A stretch of 64,000 bases of DNA, taken from the NCBI GenBank assembly GCA_949300325.1, contig CASGDQ010000049.1:28367-92366 (forward strand), written 5' to 3'. The notes under the pieces are model-generated. The model searched no databases. It saw only the letters and a program-made list of their open reading frames with translations, and had not been told where the DNA came from. Shown here in pieces: positions 15,709-23,287 of the stretch. Positions within the stretch are counted from its first letter, which is position 1; each line of letters starts with the position of its first letter. Source of the DNA: an uncultured Spirochaetales bacterium (GTDB lineage Bacteria; Spirochaetota; Spirochaetia; Sphaerochaetales; Sphaerochaetaceae). The position numbers and the translations under genes are program-made.

Positions 15709-17088
15709 ATGAGATACTTATCAGTTGATTTAGGAGCATCCAACGGCAAGGTGCTTGCCGGAGAGCTTCGCAATGGCAAGCTATGCTATGAAACCGTTTA
15801 TCGCTTTAAGAACAACATGGTCAGACAGGACGGATGTCTATGTTGGAATCTGCCCGAGCTCTTTTCAAACATCCTTGAGGGGCTGAAGAGAGCCGGAAAG
15901 GCCGATTATGTCTCCCTTGAGTGCTGGGGTGCTGATTTCGTTCTTCTGGATGATGGGGATCAGATCATAACCCCTGCGGTAAGCTATCTTGATGCACGTT
16001 CGGACAGGGTCGGCATACCTTATGACAAGAAGGACCTTTATTTCAAGACGGGCTGCCATGACCAGAAATGGAATACCGTCAACCAGCTTTTGTCTATCGT
16101 TGAGGAGAGCCCGGAGGTCCTTGACAGGGCTGCACGGCTGATGTTCATTCCAGATTATCTGAATTATCTGCTTACGGGAGTCAAGGCGACAGAAAAGAGC
16201 ATTGCATATACTTCCGCCCTCATAGATTATAAGACGGGAGAATGGGACTTCCGCTTTATAGATTCGCTAGGGATTCCTGTGCGTCTTTTTTCTGAGATAT
16301 CCGAACCCGGAAGAGTTCTTGGAATAGTGACCGATGCGGTTGCAAGGGAAATAGGGTATACCCCAGCAGTGCTCATGGCCTCTTCCTACGAGGGCTCTGC
16401 TTCCATCTACGCTTCCCCCTGCCAGGATGGGCCTGTTATGCTTTCGCTTGGCGGATTCTCGCGCTTGGCGATGCTGACCGATGATGCGATTGTTTCCGGC
16501 ATGGGATATGAGGAAAACATCTCCAACTGCCCGACGTATGCCGGCTGCAACGTGTTTTTCAAAAGGATACCTGCCTTGATCCTTCTGCAGCGGCTCAAAG
16601 ATGAGTTCAAGGAAGGCACAAGCTATGATGAGATCGAGAACCTTGCAAAGAAGGAGACGGCCTTTTCCGGCCTAATCGATATATTCGATTTGAGATTGAT
16701 CCAGGGCGGAAAGATCAGCGCAGCAGTAGATACGCTTCTTTCTGAAGCCGGCCTCGAAGCCTGCAAGAGCTTGGAGGAGACTGCGGCTGTGATTTATTAT
16801 TCGCTTGCATCCGCCTATGCCTCCCAGATTGCGAAGATGGAGGCTGTCACCGGAGCAGAAGTCAAGGAAATAAATATCACAGGCGGCGGAAGCAAGGATA
16901 TGTTCCTCTGTTCTTTGATCGCCATGTATACCAAGAAGAAAGTTGTAGCCGGTCCGGTGGATGCGGTTGCGCTTGGAAATCTGATCATCTCCATGGCCGC
17001 TACGGGAAGCCTTAATCTTTCAGAGCGCCACGAGCTTCTTCTTTCCTCGTTCTGTTATACGACCTATCGAAGGAGCGAAGGCGTATAG
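15709..17088 (+). CDS. Rhamnulokinase-like FGGY carbohydrate kinase
   Basis: A 459-residue sugar kinase of the FGGY family with the ATPase fold. The phosphate-1 loop is YLSVDLGASNGKVLAG, typical for RhaB-type kinases, and the adenosine loop is INITGGGSKDMFLCSL. The length is slightly below that of known rhamnulokinases (about 480-490). No rhamnose isomerase or aldolase gene is adjacent, so the substrate could be another deoxyketose such as fuculose. The ATG at 15709 is preferred, with AGGGTGGA upstream; a GTG at 15694 is in frame but its ribosome site would be poor. The gene has its own terminators on both sides, so it is a single-gene unit. Confidence 0.75.
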   Translation: MRYLSVDLGASNGKVLAGELRNGKLCYETVYRFKNNMVRQDGCLCWNLPELFSNILEGLKRAGKADYVSLECWGADFVLLDDGDQIITPAVSYLDARSDRVGIPYDKKDLYFKTGCHDQKWNTVNQLLSIVEESPEVLDRAARLMFIPDYLNYLLTGVKATEKSIAYTSALIDYKTGEWDFRFIDSLGIPVRLFSEISEPGRVLGIVTDAVAREIGYTPAVLMASSYEGSASIYASPCQDGPVMLSLGGFSRLAMLTDDAIVSGMGYEENISNCPTYAGCNVFFKRIPALILLQRLKDEFKEGTSYDEIENLAKKETAFSGLIDIFDLRLIQGGKISAAVDTLLSEAGLEACKSLEETAAVIYYSLASAYASQIAKMEAVTGAEVKEINITGGGSKDMFLCSLIAMYTKKKVVAGPVDAVALGNLIISMAATGSLNLSERHELLLSSFCYTTYRRSEGV

Positions 17089-17105
17089 CAGAAAAACTGT
17101 TTGCG

Positions 17106-17132
17106 AATCCTCCGGCGACGGAGGATTTTTTT
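17106..17132 (+). terminator. Intrinsic terminator of the rhamnulokinase-like gene
   Basis: AATCCTCCG-GCGA-CGGAGGATT is a perfect nine-pair stem with a GNRA-type loop, followed by a T-run. Confidence 0.9.
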
Positions 17133-17161
17133 ATGCTTTTGAACTTTTTTTCATAATTATA

Positions 17162-17194
17162 TTGACCAATTTGAAAAAATGGGAATAATTCCCA
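17162..17194 (+). promoter_or_regulatory. Promoter with a 7-1-7 Fur-superfamily operator over the -10 box
   Basis: TTGACC (17162-17167) and AATAAT (17184-17189) are spaced by 16 bases. The -10 box lies inside TGGGAAT-A-ATTCCCA (17180-17194), a perfect 7-1-7 palindrome with the AATnATT core known from Fur, Zur and PerR boxes. Binding here would block the promoter, so the operon is probably repressed by its own first gene when metal is plentiful. Confidence 0.75.
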
Positions 17195-17198
17195 AATT

Positions 17199-17576
17199 GT
17201 GAAAAACTATAATACTCAGCAGAAGAATGCTCTTTTGGATTTTTTAAAGAAACGCAACGGAGCATATGTTTCAATAAATGAAATCAGCGGATGTTTGGAT
17301 CTGTTGGCAAAAAGCACTCTCTACAGGCTGCTTGGCAGGTTGGAGGAGGAAGGAGTGCTGGAAAGCGCGATGGTGGGAGGAAACAAATGCTATGCATACC
17401 GTCCTGCCGAATGCCATGCTCATCTGCATATGACATGCTCTGTATGCGGAAGGTGCATACATCTGGATGAAAAGGAAAGCTTAAAGCTGAAAGACAGCCT
17501 TCTTGATGCTACGGGCTTTGAGCTGGACCTTTTTTCCTCAGTCCTTTTTGGCGTATGTAAGGAGTGCAGGACATGA
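17199..17576 (+). CDS. zur: Fur-family metal-responsive repressor, probably Zur
   Basis: A 125-residue Fur-family repressor with an N-terminal winged helix (residues about 1-75, containing STLYRLLGRLEEEGVLE) and a C-terminal metal-binding dimerisation domain. Two CxxC pairs, CSVCGRC and VCKEC, form the structural zinc site, and HAHLHMTC supplies regulatory-site histidines. The start is a GTG at 17199: an in-frame stop at 17172-17174 and no other start codon leave no upstream choice. No ribosome site is present, and the predicted transcript starts only about three bases earlier, so the mRNA is nearly leaderless. The last four bases overlap the binding-protein gene of a zinc-type importer, which supports Zur over Fur, PerR or Mur, though a manganese role is not excluded. 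Confidence 0.8.
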   Translation: MKNYNTQQKNALLDFLKKRNGAYVSINEISGCLDLLAKSTLYRLLGRLEEEGVLESAMVGGNKCYAYRPAECHAHLHMTCSVCGRCIHLDEKESLKLKDSLLDATGFELDLFSSVLFGVCKECRT

Positions 17577-18505
17577 AAAGATTGGTTTTGATCCTTTTAG
17601 CTTCCATTCTGATCCTTTTTTCCTCCTGCAGCAGAAAAGAGCTTCTTGATGCCGACGGGCTTGTGATCACTGCTGTGAATTTTCCATGCTATGATGCAGC
17701 CCGGGCGATTGCCGGAGATAGGGCGGATATCCGCATGCTCCTTCCTGCGGGGGCTGAAAGCCACAGCTATGAGCCGAGTCCTGAGGATATAGTACGGATA
17801 CTGTCATCCGATCTGTTCATATATACAGGAGGAGAAAGCGACTATTGGGTTGAAAGCCTTTTGAGGGATCTGGATGGAAAAGTGAAGACATTTTCCCTTA
17901 TCGAACATGCTCCGATGGTATTTTATGAGAGCGAGGTCGACTTTCTGCAGCAGGAGGAAGAAGAGCAGGAGGATGGAGTCTTTGATGAGCATGTATGGAC
18001 ATCCCTTTCTAATGAGATCGCCATAATCAAAGCCTTATGCGAAACCATGTGCGGCCTTGATAAGGATAATGCCTCCTTTTTTGAAGAGAATTGCAATGCC
18101 TATGTTGTTAAGCTTGAAGATCTGAAAGACGGGTTTTCAAGCCTGTTCAGCGAAGTAGGCCATCCTGAGATGGTGGTCGCTGACCGTTTCCCTCTGATCT
18201 ATTTCGTCAGCGAGTTCGATCTTCCTTATCTTGCCGCATTTCCCGGCTGTGCCAATGAGAGCGAACCGGGGGCGAAAACCGTTGCTTTCATTATCGATAA
18301 GGTGAAGGATGAGAAAATCGGCTGCATTTTCCATATGGAGCTTGCCAATACCATGCTTGCCGAGCTGATAGCAGAAGAAACGGGGGCAAAAGTCTATCAG
18401 TTCAACAGCTGCCATAACGTATCCAAGCGGCAATTCGATAAGGGGATCACCTATGTCGATTTGATGCAGGAAAACCTTGAGACTTTAAGGGAGGCCTATT
18501 TATGA
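17573..18505 (+). CDS. znuA: Zinc-type ABC importer binding lipoprotein (ZnuA/TroA family)
   Basis: A 310-residue cluster A-I metal-binding lipoprotein. The lipobox is ILFSSC at about residues 15-20, so the mature protein is anchored by a lipidated cysteine. Metal ligands are suggested by the His in AESHSYEPSPED and in DEHVWTSLSNE. The third histidine position falls in the variant ADRFPLIYF form, and the usual His-rich loop is replaced by an acidic run (EEEEQED). The ATG at 17573 overlaps the repressor stop, with AAGGAG upstream. It is part of the four-gene overlapping operon 17199-20017. Zinc is preferred to manganese because of the regulator, but the ligand set alone does not decide it. Confidence 0.85.
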   Translation: MKRLVLILLASILILFSSCSRKELLDADGLVITAVNFPCYDAARAIAGDRADIRMLLPAGAESHSYEPSPEDIVRILSSDLFIYTGGESDYWVESLLRDLDGKVKTFSLIEHAPMVFYESEVDFLQQEEEEQEDGVFDEHVWTSLSNEIAIIKALCETMCGLDKDNASFFEENCNAYVVKLEDLKDGFSSLFSEVGHPEMVVADRFPLIYFVSEFDLPYLAAFPGCANESEPGAKTVAFIIDKVKDEKIGCIFHMELANTMLAELIAEETGAKVYQFNSCHNVSKRQFDKGITYVDLMQENLETLREAYL

Positions 18506-19212
18506 GCATTCTGATAAAGGGGGATGATCTCAGCCTCGGCTATGAGGGCAAAAGCGTTGCAGACGGGATTTCCTTTGAAATATCAGAAGGGGATTACCTT
18601 TGCATCCTCGGGGAAAACGGCGCCGGCAAAAGCACTCTTGTAAAAGCCATTCTCGGCTTGCATGCTCCGCTTTCAGGAACGATTTCTTATGGAGCTGGTT
18701 TTTCCAACAGGGAAATAGGGTATTTGGCGCAGCAGACCATGGTGCAGCAAAGCTTTCCAGCCTCGGTGGAAGAGGTTGTTTTAAGCGGGATGGTGAATCG
18801 TCTTGGAAAGAGGTTTTATTATTCCAGGAGCCAGAAAAATGAAGCCTTTGGCAATCTTAGGAAGATGGGAGTGGAGGATTTGAGGAAAAAGTCCTTCCAG
18901 GAGCTTTCCGGCGGGCAGATGCAGAGGGTGCTTCTTGCACGGGCGTTGTGCGCCGCAGGCAAGGTGCTTCTTCTGGATGAGCCGGTTTCCGGCTTGGATC
19001 CGCATACCTCCAGCGGTCTTTATTCGATAGTGGACAGGCTCAATAGCGAGGGCATGACAATAATCATGGTCACACATGACATACATCCCGCTTTGAACAG
19101 CGCGAGCCATGTACTATATCTTGGCAGAGGTTTTTTCTTTGGCAGGAAGGATGAATATTTTGCATCCGAGACGGGAAGAAGGTTTTTGAAGGAGGCGGGA
19201 CATCATGATTGA
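18502..19212 (+). CDS. znuC: Zinc-type ABC importer ATPase
   Basis: A 236-residue cytoplasmic ABC ATPase that powers metal uptake. Walker A is GENGAGKST, the signature is LSGGQMQR, Walker B is LLLDEPVSGLD and the switch histidine lies in MVTHDI. The start ATG overlaps the binding-protein stop by four bases and the end overlaps the permease gene by eight, so stoichiometry is set by coupled translation. Confidence 0.92.
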   Translation: MSILIKGDDLSLGYEGKSVADGISFEISEGDYLCILGENGAGKSTLVKAILGLHAPLSGTISYGAGFSNREIGYLAQQTMVQQSFPASVEEVVLSGMVNRLGKRFYYSRSQKNEAFGNLRKMGVEDLRKKSFQELSGGQMQRVLLARALCAAGKVLLLDEPVSGLDPHTSSGLYSIVDRLNSEGMTIIMVTHDIHPALNSASHVLYLGRGFFFGRKDEYFASETGRRFLKEAGHHD

Positions 19213-20017
19213 AATGCTTTCCTATCCGTTCATGCAGAGGGCGTTCGTGGTAGGCCTGCTTGTCTCTGTATGCGCATCCCTTCTAGGGGTGTCTTTAGTG
19301 CTCAGACGTTTTTCGATGATTGGCGACGGGCTTTCCCATGTAGGCTTCGGAGCTCTTTCCATAGCTTCTGTTTTGGGGCTTTCTCCTCTTGGGTTCACTA
19401 TTCCGATTGTAGTATTTTCTGCCATCCTGCTTTTAAGGATGAATGGCAGGAAGGGAATATCCAGCGATAGCGCGATTGCATTGATAAGCGCATCTTCCCT
19501 GGCTTTGGGAGTGATGATGATATCCTTTGTAAAAGGAACGAATACGGATATAAACAATTTCCTTTTCGGCTCCCTGCTTGCCGTGGGCAAAAGCGATGCT
19601 GTCTTTTCCGTAATACTCTCTTTTGTGGTGATATTATGCTACATATTGCTTTACCCGCGTCTTTTTGCAGTCACTTTTGATCCTGTCTTCTCCAGAGCAG
19701 GCGGATTGAAAAGCGAAAGGTATACGATGCTCTTGGCCATTCTTTCTGCTCTTACGATCGTTCTTGGGATGAGGATGCTGGGCTCCCTGCTCATCAGTGC
19801 TCTTATAATCTTTCCTCCTCTTACTTCAATGAGGGTGTTCAAGACATATAAGGCAGTGACTTTTTCAAGTGCTCTGACAGCTGCGCTTTCTTTTATTATC
19901 GGAATAAGCATCTCGTTTTTCGAAGGAACTCCCGTAGGGGCTTCCATAGTCATGGTGAATCTTGGCTTTTTCCTTCTCTTCTCACTTGCAGGATTCGTTT
20001 TGAAGAGGAACCGTTAA
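19205..20017 (+). CDS. znuB: Zinc-type ABC importer permease
   Basis: A 270-residue inner-membrane permease of the ABC-3 family with about eight hydrophobic segments. It begins MIEMLSYPFMQRAFVVGLLVS, and the conserved GDGLSHVGFG loop identifies the ZnuB/TroC family. GGAGGCGGGACATC precedes the ATG. Its stop TAA shares the TTAA at 20014-20017 with the stop of the convergent yaaA gene, leaving no space for a separate terminator. Confidence 0.92.
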   Translation: MIEMLSYPFMQRAFVVGLLVSVCASLLGVSLVLRRFSMIGDGLSHVGFGALSIASVLGLSPLGFTIPIVVFSAILLLRMNGRKGISSDSAIALISASSLALGVMMISFVKGTNTDINNFLFGSLLAVGKSDAVFSVILSFVVILCYILLYPRLFAVTFDPVFSRAGGLKSERYTMLLAILSALTIVLGMRMLGSLLISALIIFPPLTSMRVFKTYKAVTFSSALTAALSFIIGISISFFEGTPVGASIVMVNLGFFLLFSLAGFVLKRNR

Positions 20018-20763
20018 AGAGCATCCTTCTTGATGAACACTATTTCTCTCTCCCTCTTTGCCCCATCTTCCAGGACAAAGCCGGGAGGAAGGAATTCCTT
20101 CACCCTCTCAACATCCGTAATCCTGTTTGAAGCGATGAACCTTACAAGCATGCCTCTGAGCATTTTCACATGCACGCCCTTTTCAATCAGGCCGTTTCTT
20201 CCTTTTTCGTAGAATGATACCTTTATGACCTCTATATCCTTTTTTAGGTGTGGAATCACTATCTTGGCATATTCGTCGCTGGCAAGGTTGAGAATCGGGC
20301 CGCAATCAAGTTTTTGGGCAACGCGGCCGGCCCAGTATTCATAAAGATCTGCATATTGGGCGAACTTGATCCTGCTTTTCATTTCCAGCCTGTATGGAAG
20401 AATCCCGTCCAGCGGGCGAAGTACGCCGTAAAGGGCTGATAGTATGAGCAGATGCTCCTGTAAAAACGAGTACTCCTCATCTGAAAAGACATCGCTTGCC
20501 ATATAGCTGAATTGTATGCCCTTGAAAAGAGGCAATGCGGCATAGCATAGGCCATTATCAAAGTCGATGTTCCTGTATAAAAGAAAACTTTCATCAAGAA
20601 GTCTTCCTCTTATATCCAGCACCCTTCCTAGCTCATCTTTATCCAAGGAGGAAAGGAATTCTGCCAGTCTTCTTGCCTCGCTTTCAAAGATGGGCCTGCT
20701 CTGCGCACCGATATGTATCTCTTCATTCTTCATCTGCTTTGCAGGGGAGATGAGTATTTTCAT
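20014..20763 (-). CDS. yaaA: YaaA-family peroxide stress protein (DUF328)
   Basis: A 249-residue cytoplasmic protein of normal family length. The N-terminus MKILISPAKQMKNEEI is the diagnostic family start, followed later by the conserved YGVLRPLDGI segment and a C-terminal RFIASNRITDVERVKEF. In Escherichia coli YaaA limits DNA damage by free iron during hydrogen peroxide stress. CTGGAG precedes the ATG. It converges on the zinc operon with a four-base stop overlap. Confidence 0.9.
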   Translation of the reverse strand: MKILISPAKQMKNEEIHIGAQSRPIFESEARRLAEFLSSLDKDELGRVLDIRGRLLDESFLLYRNIDFDNGLCYAALPLFKGIQFSYMASDVFSDEEYSFLQEHLLILSALYGVLRPLDGILPYRLEMKSRIKFAQYADLYEYWAGRVAQKLDCGPILNLASDEYAKIVIPHLKKDIEVIKVSFYEKGRNGLIEKGVHVKMLRGMLVRFIASNRITDVERVKEFLPPGFVLEDGAKREREIVFIKKDAL

Positions 20764-20831
20764 TTCTCCAGTTTACCATCTTGAGGCATTTCTGTCCCTT
20801 TTCTGTTGAAAACTGTGGAGAATTTGAAAAA

Positions 20832-20886
20832 ACATAATGCTTTGAAAGAAATTATGTTATTAACAAGTCCTAAGAAAATGTATAAT
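20832..20886 (+). promoter_or_regulatory. Inverted repeat and -10 box upstream of the aldolase-like gene
   Basis: ACATAAT (20832-20838) is mirrored by ATTATGT (20851-20857) with a 12-base spacer. A consensus TATAAT follows about 24 bases later, just before the CAGGAGG ribosome site of the gene at 20903. The spacing suggests an operator upstream of a promoter; the -35 box is not clear. Confidence 0.4.
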
Positions 20887-20902
20887 GTTTTCAGGAGGCT
20901 GC

Positions 20903-21577
20903 ATGAAACTTTTTCTTGATACTGCCGATGTAAATTTCATACGTTCAACCTATTCCATGGTCAATGCCGACGGGGTGATAACGAACCCGAGCCTGATAAG
21001 CAGAAGCCAGTCGAAATACGGGTCTGCCGTGCTTGATCTGAAAGTGATCGGAAAATTCATAAACGAGCATGGCGGAGAGCTGCATGTGCAGACCGTTGGC
21101 AAGAGCTATGAGGATATAACTAAGGATGCCTCCTTCATCTTGGAGGAATTCGGCAATGAGACGGTAGTCAGGATTCCTGTCAGCCGCGATGGCCTGGCCG
21201 CGATGTCCTCGTTATCCCAGGAGGGCGTAAAAGTCGCAGGCACTTCCATATATACCTTCTCACAGGCCCTTTTGGCTGTGAAGGCGGGAGCCTCGCAATT
21301 GACCGTTTACGCGGGAAGAATGGAAGAGAACGGCCTTGATTTTGAGGCTTTGGTGGAGCTTTTGAAAAAATCGGTCCCTGAGATCTTCGTGCTTGTTGCA
21401 AGCATCCGCTCGATGAGCATGGCGGAAAAAGCGGCCAAGGCAGGTGCCGACGGAATTGCCTATAAGCCTGAGCTTCTTTTCTCGGAAGTGGGATCGCTTT
21501 TGGTGAGCAAGACGATGGATGGTTTTGCAGAAAGCTGGAAAAATACCTATGAGATTGGAAAATTTGAAAAAATTTAA
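20903..21577 (+). CDS. Transaldolase/fructose-6-phosphate aldolase-like protein lacking the Schiff-base lysine
   Basis: A 224-residue TIM-barrel protein that aligns end to end with the FsaA group: MKLFLDTADV, then GVITNPSLI, VVRIPVS, AGTSIYTFSQALLA, YAGRMEENG and VLVASIR. In FsaA the segment VVKVPVT carries K85, the lysine that forms the Schiff base with the substrate. Here the residue is R90 (codon AGG at 21170-21172), and ITNP replaces TTNP. Aldol chemistry through that lysine is therefore not possible as known. The protein may have lost activity, use another lysine, or bind a sugar phosphate as a sensor. CAGGAGG fixes the ATG at 20903. manA follows 26 bases later, so both probably deal with fructose 6-phosphate. 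Confidence 0.8.
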   Translation: MKLFLDTADVNFIRSTYSMVNADGVITNPSLISRSQSKYGSAVLDLKVIGKFINEHGGELHVQTVGKSYEDITKDASFILEEFGNETVVRIPVSRDGLAAMSSLSQEGVKVAGTSIYTFSQALLAVKAGASQLTVYAGRMEENGLDFEALVELLKKSVPEIFVLVASIRSMSMAEKAAKAGADGIAYKPELLFSEVGSLLVSKTMDGFAESWKNTYEIGKFEKI

Positions 21578-21603
21578 TTATATTTGCTTAGAGGAAGGTT
21601 GAA

Positions 21604-22767
21604 ATGGATATTCATAAGATAACAGGAGTGATCAAGGACTACCCTTGGGGGAACGATTATTTCATTCCAAAACTTTTGGGGATCCCCTCTAACGGACCGA
21701 TGGGCGAGTATTGGATGGGCGCCCATCCATCGGGAGATGCCGAAATCGAAGGTATTGTCAGGCTTTCACGGGTCATAGAGGAGGAGGCTGATAAATATAT
21801 AGGGCCATGCGCCAAGGAGAAATTCGGCTCTAAGCTTCCATTCCTGTTCAAGGTTCTCGCCATAAACAATCCTCTTTCCCTTCAATGCCACCCAAACAAG
21901 AGGCAGGCGGAGGAGGGCTGGCTCAAGGAAGAGGAGGCAAGAAAGAAAGGAGTGGCGTGCAATTACCAGGATGATAATGAGAAGGCAGAGGTAATTGAAG
22001 CTATAACCCCCATTACTGCGATGTGCGGATTTCTTCCTTTGGAGAGGATCAATGAGAATTTTAATTCCTTCATCCCCAAATCTTGCAAGAAGTTCGATCT
22101 GCTTAAGGGCAGCATAAAAGATATGTTCTTGGCCCTTTACCGCCTGGGGGAGGACCAGAGGACTGAAGTGCTTTGGGAATATAAAACCAATCTGATCCAA
22201 AAGGAAGATAAGGTGAAGGATGGGGATTTTCTTACATATAAAGGTGTTGCCATGGAGGCGTTGGACGAGTATCCGGGAGATATAGGGGCTCTGGCTCCGA
22301 TATTCATGAATATCGTTCATCTGAATCCCGGCGAAGCCCTGTACCTGGAGCCTGATACCTTGCATGCATATGTCTATGGCAATGGAGTGGAGCTTATGAG
22401 CGCTTCTGATAATGTATTGCGGGGCGGGCTTACCCATAAGAAGATAGATCTTGCCGAGCTTTCTTCCATAATGAGTTTTGAGCCGTCCATTCCTTCAAAG
22501 ACGAAAATGGAGAAAGATGCTTATGGCAGAATCAGGGCGGTCACCCCTTCATCAGCTTTTTCGCTTCTTACCTGCAACAAGGGCTTTTACAGCATCGATA
22601 AACCGGAAACGGCCATACTGCTGTCCGTAGAGGGGGATGTGACGGTAAATCAAGGCAAGGAGAAGCTGTTGCTCAAAAAGGGACAGGCTTGTTTTATTCC
22701 GTATTGTGCAGCTCCTTATTCCATCGATGTGCCCGCATTGGCTTTCATGGCAAAAATTCCGGATTGA
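21604..22767 (+). CDS. manA: Mannose-6-phosphate isomerase, class I
   Basis: A 387-residue cytoplasmic zinc enzyme interconverting mannose 6-phosphate and fructose 6-phosphate. The N-terminal KDYPWGNDYFIPKLLG, the zinc-ligand segment LSLQCHPNKRQAEEG, and GEALYLEPDTLHAYVYG with its histidine are all present. Length is normal for class I enzymes. AGGAAGG precedes the ATG. It is paired with the aldolase-like gene 26 bases upstream. Confidence 0.93.
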   Translation: MDIHKITGVIKDYPWGNDYFIPKLLGIPSNGPMGEYWMGAHPSGDAEIEGIVRLSRVIEEEADKYIGPCAKEKFGSKLPFLFKVLAINNPLSLQCHPNKRQAEEGWLKEEEARKKGVACNYQDDNEKAEVIEAITPITAMCGFLPLERINENFNSFIPKSCKKFDLLKGSIKDMFLALYRLGEDQRTEVLWEYKTNLIQKEDKVKDGDFLTYKGVAMEALDEYPGDIGALAPIFMNIVHLNPGEALYLEPDTLHAYVYGNGVELMSASDNVLRGGLTHKKIDLAELSSIMSFEPSIPSKTKMEKDAYGRIRAVTPSSAFSLLTCNKGFYSIDKPETAILLSVEGDVTVNQGKEKLLLKKGQACFIPYCAAPYSIDVPALAFMAKIPD

Positions 22768-22780
22768 GTAAATTGAACGT

Positions 22781-22807
22781 GGCTTTTCCGTTTTATTCGG
22801 AAAAGCC
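22781..22807. terminator. Ten-pair hairpin after manA
   Basis: GGCTTTTCCG-TTTTATT-CGGAAAAGCC is a perfect ten-pair stem 13 bases after the manA stop. No T-run follows, so it may be a processing or pausing structure rather than a full intrinsic terminator. Confidence 0.55.
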
Positions 22808-22823
22808 GAATAGTCATCTGCTA

Positions 22824-22859
22824 TTGACCAGATTCCTATCAATCGTTACTTTGTAAAGT
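22824..22859 (+). promoter_or_regulatory. Promoter of the marR-exporter operon with overlapping palindrome
   Basis: TTGACC (22824-22829), 17 bases, TACTTT (22847-22852). The palindrome ACTTT-GT-AAAGT (22848-22859) covers the -10 box and the predicted start, as expected for autorepression by the MarR-family product encoded just downstream. Confidence 0.55.
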
Positions 22860-22870
22860 GGTTAACATAT

Positions 22871-23287
22871 ATGAAAGAGCATATTGGTTGGAACCTTCGT
22901 AATCTTGATCAGCTTTTTGAGCGGACCATGGAGGAAAAGCTTGGCTATCCTGTTGCTCAGCTGAGAATTTTGGGGTTCGTCGCTGGACGGGGCGATGAAA
23001 TCACATACCAAAAGGATATAGAGAGGATGTTCTTGATTTCCCGTGCTGCCGTTTCTACGACGATAGACAAGATGGAGAAGTCAGGATTGTTGAAACGATG
23101 TCTTTCTGAACGTGACAGAAGACAAAAATATGTTAAGGTGACGGAAAAAGGTCTCCAAGTCGCCGAACTTTGTTATAAAAACCTTATGGATATGGAAGAC
23201 AGCCTTGTCGAGTATCTTGGAAAGGAGGATGTGGCCTCGTTCCTTGATATCTGTTCCAGGATAAGGGAAAGGCTGGAGGAGTTCTGA
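22871..23287 (+). CDS. MarR-family transcriptional regulator
   Basis: A 138-residue winged-helix regulator. The recognition helix and wing are seen in FLISRAAVSTTIDKMEKSGL and the family signature SERDRRQKYVKVTEKG. Its stop overlaps the start of the first exporter half by one base, so regulator and exporter are one operon, and the palindrome over its promoter points to autoregulation released by a transported compound. Only AAAGTGG is available as ribosome site, and the predicted leader is about 12 bases. Confidence 0.9.
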   Translation: MKEHIGWNLRNLDQLFERTMEEKLGYPVAQLRILGFVAGRGDEITYQKDIERMFLISRAAVSTTIDKMEKSGLLKRCLSERDRRQKYVKVTEKGLQVAELCYKNLMDMEDSLVEYLGKEDVASFLDICSRIRERLEEF

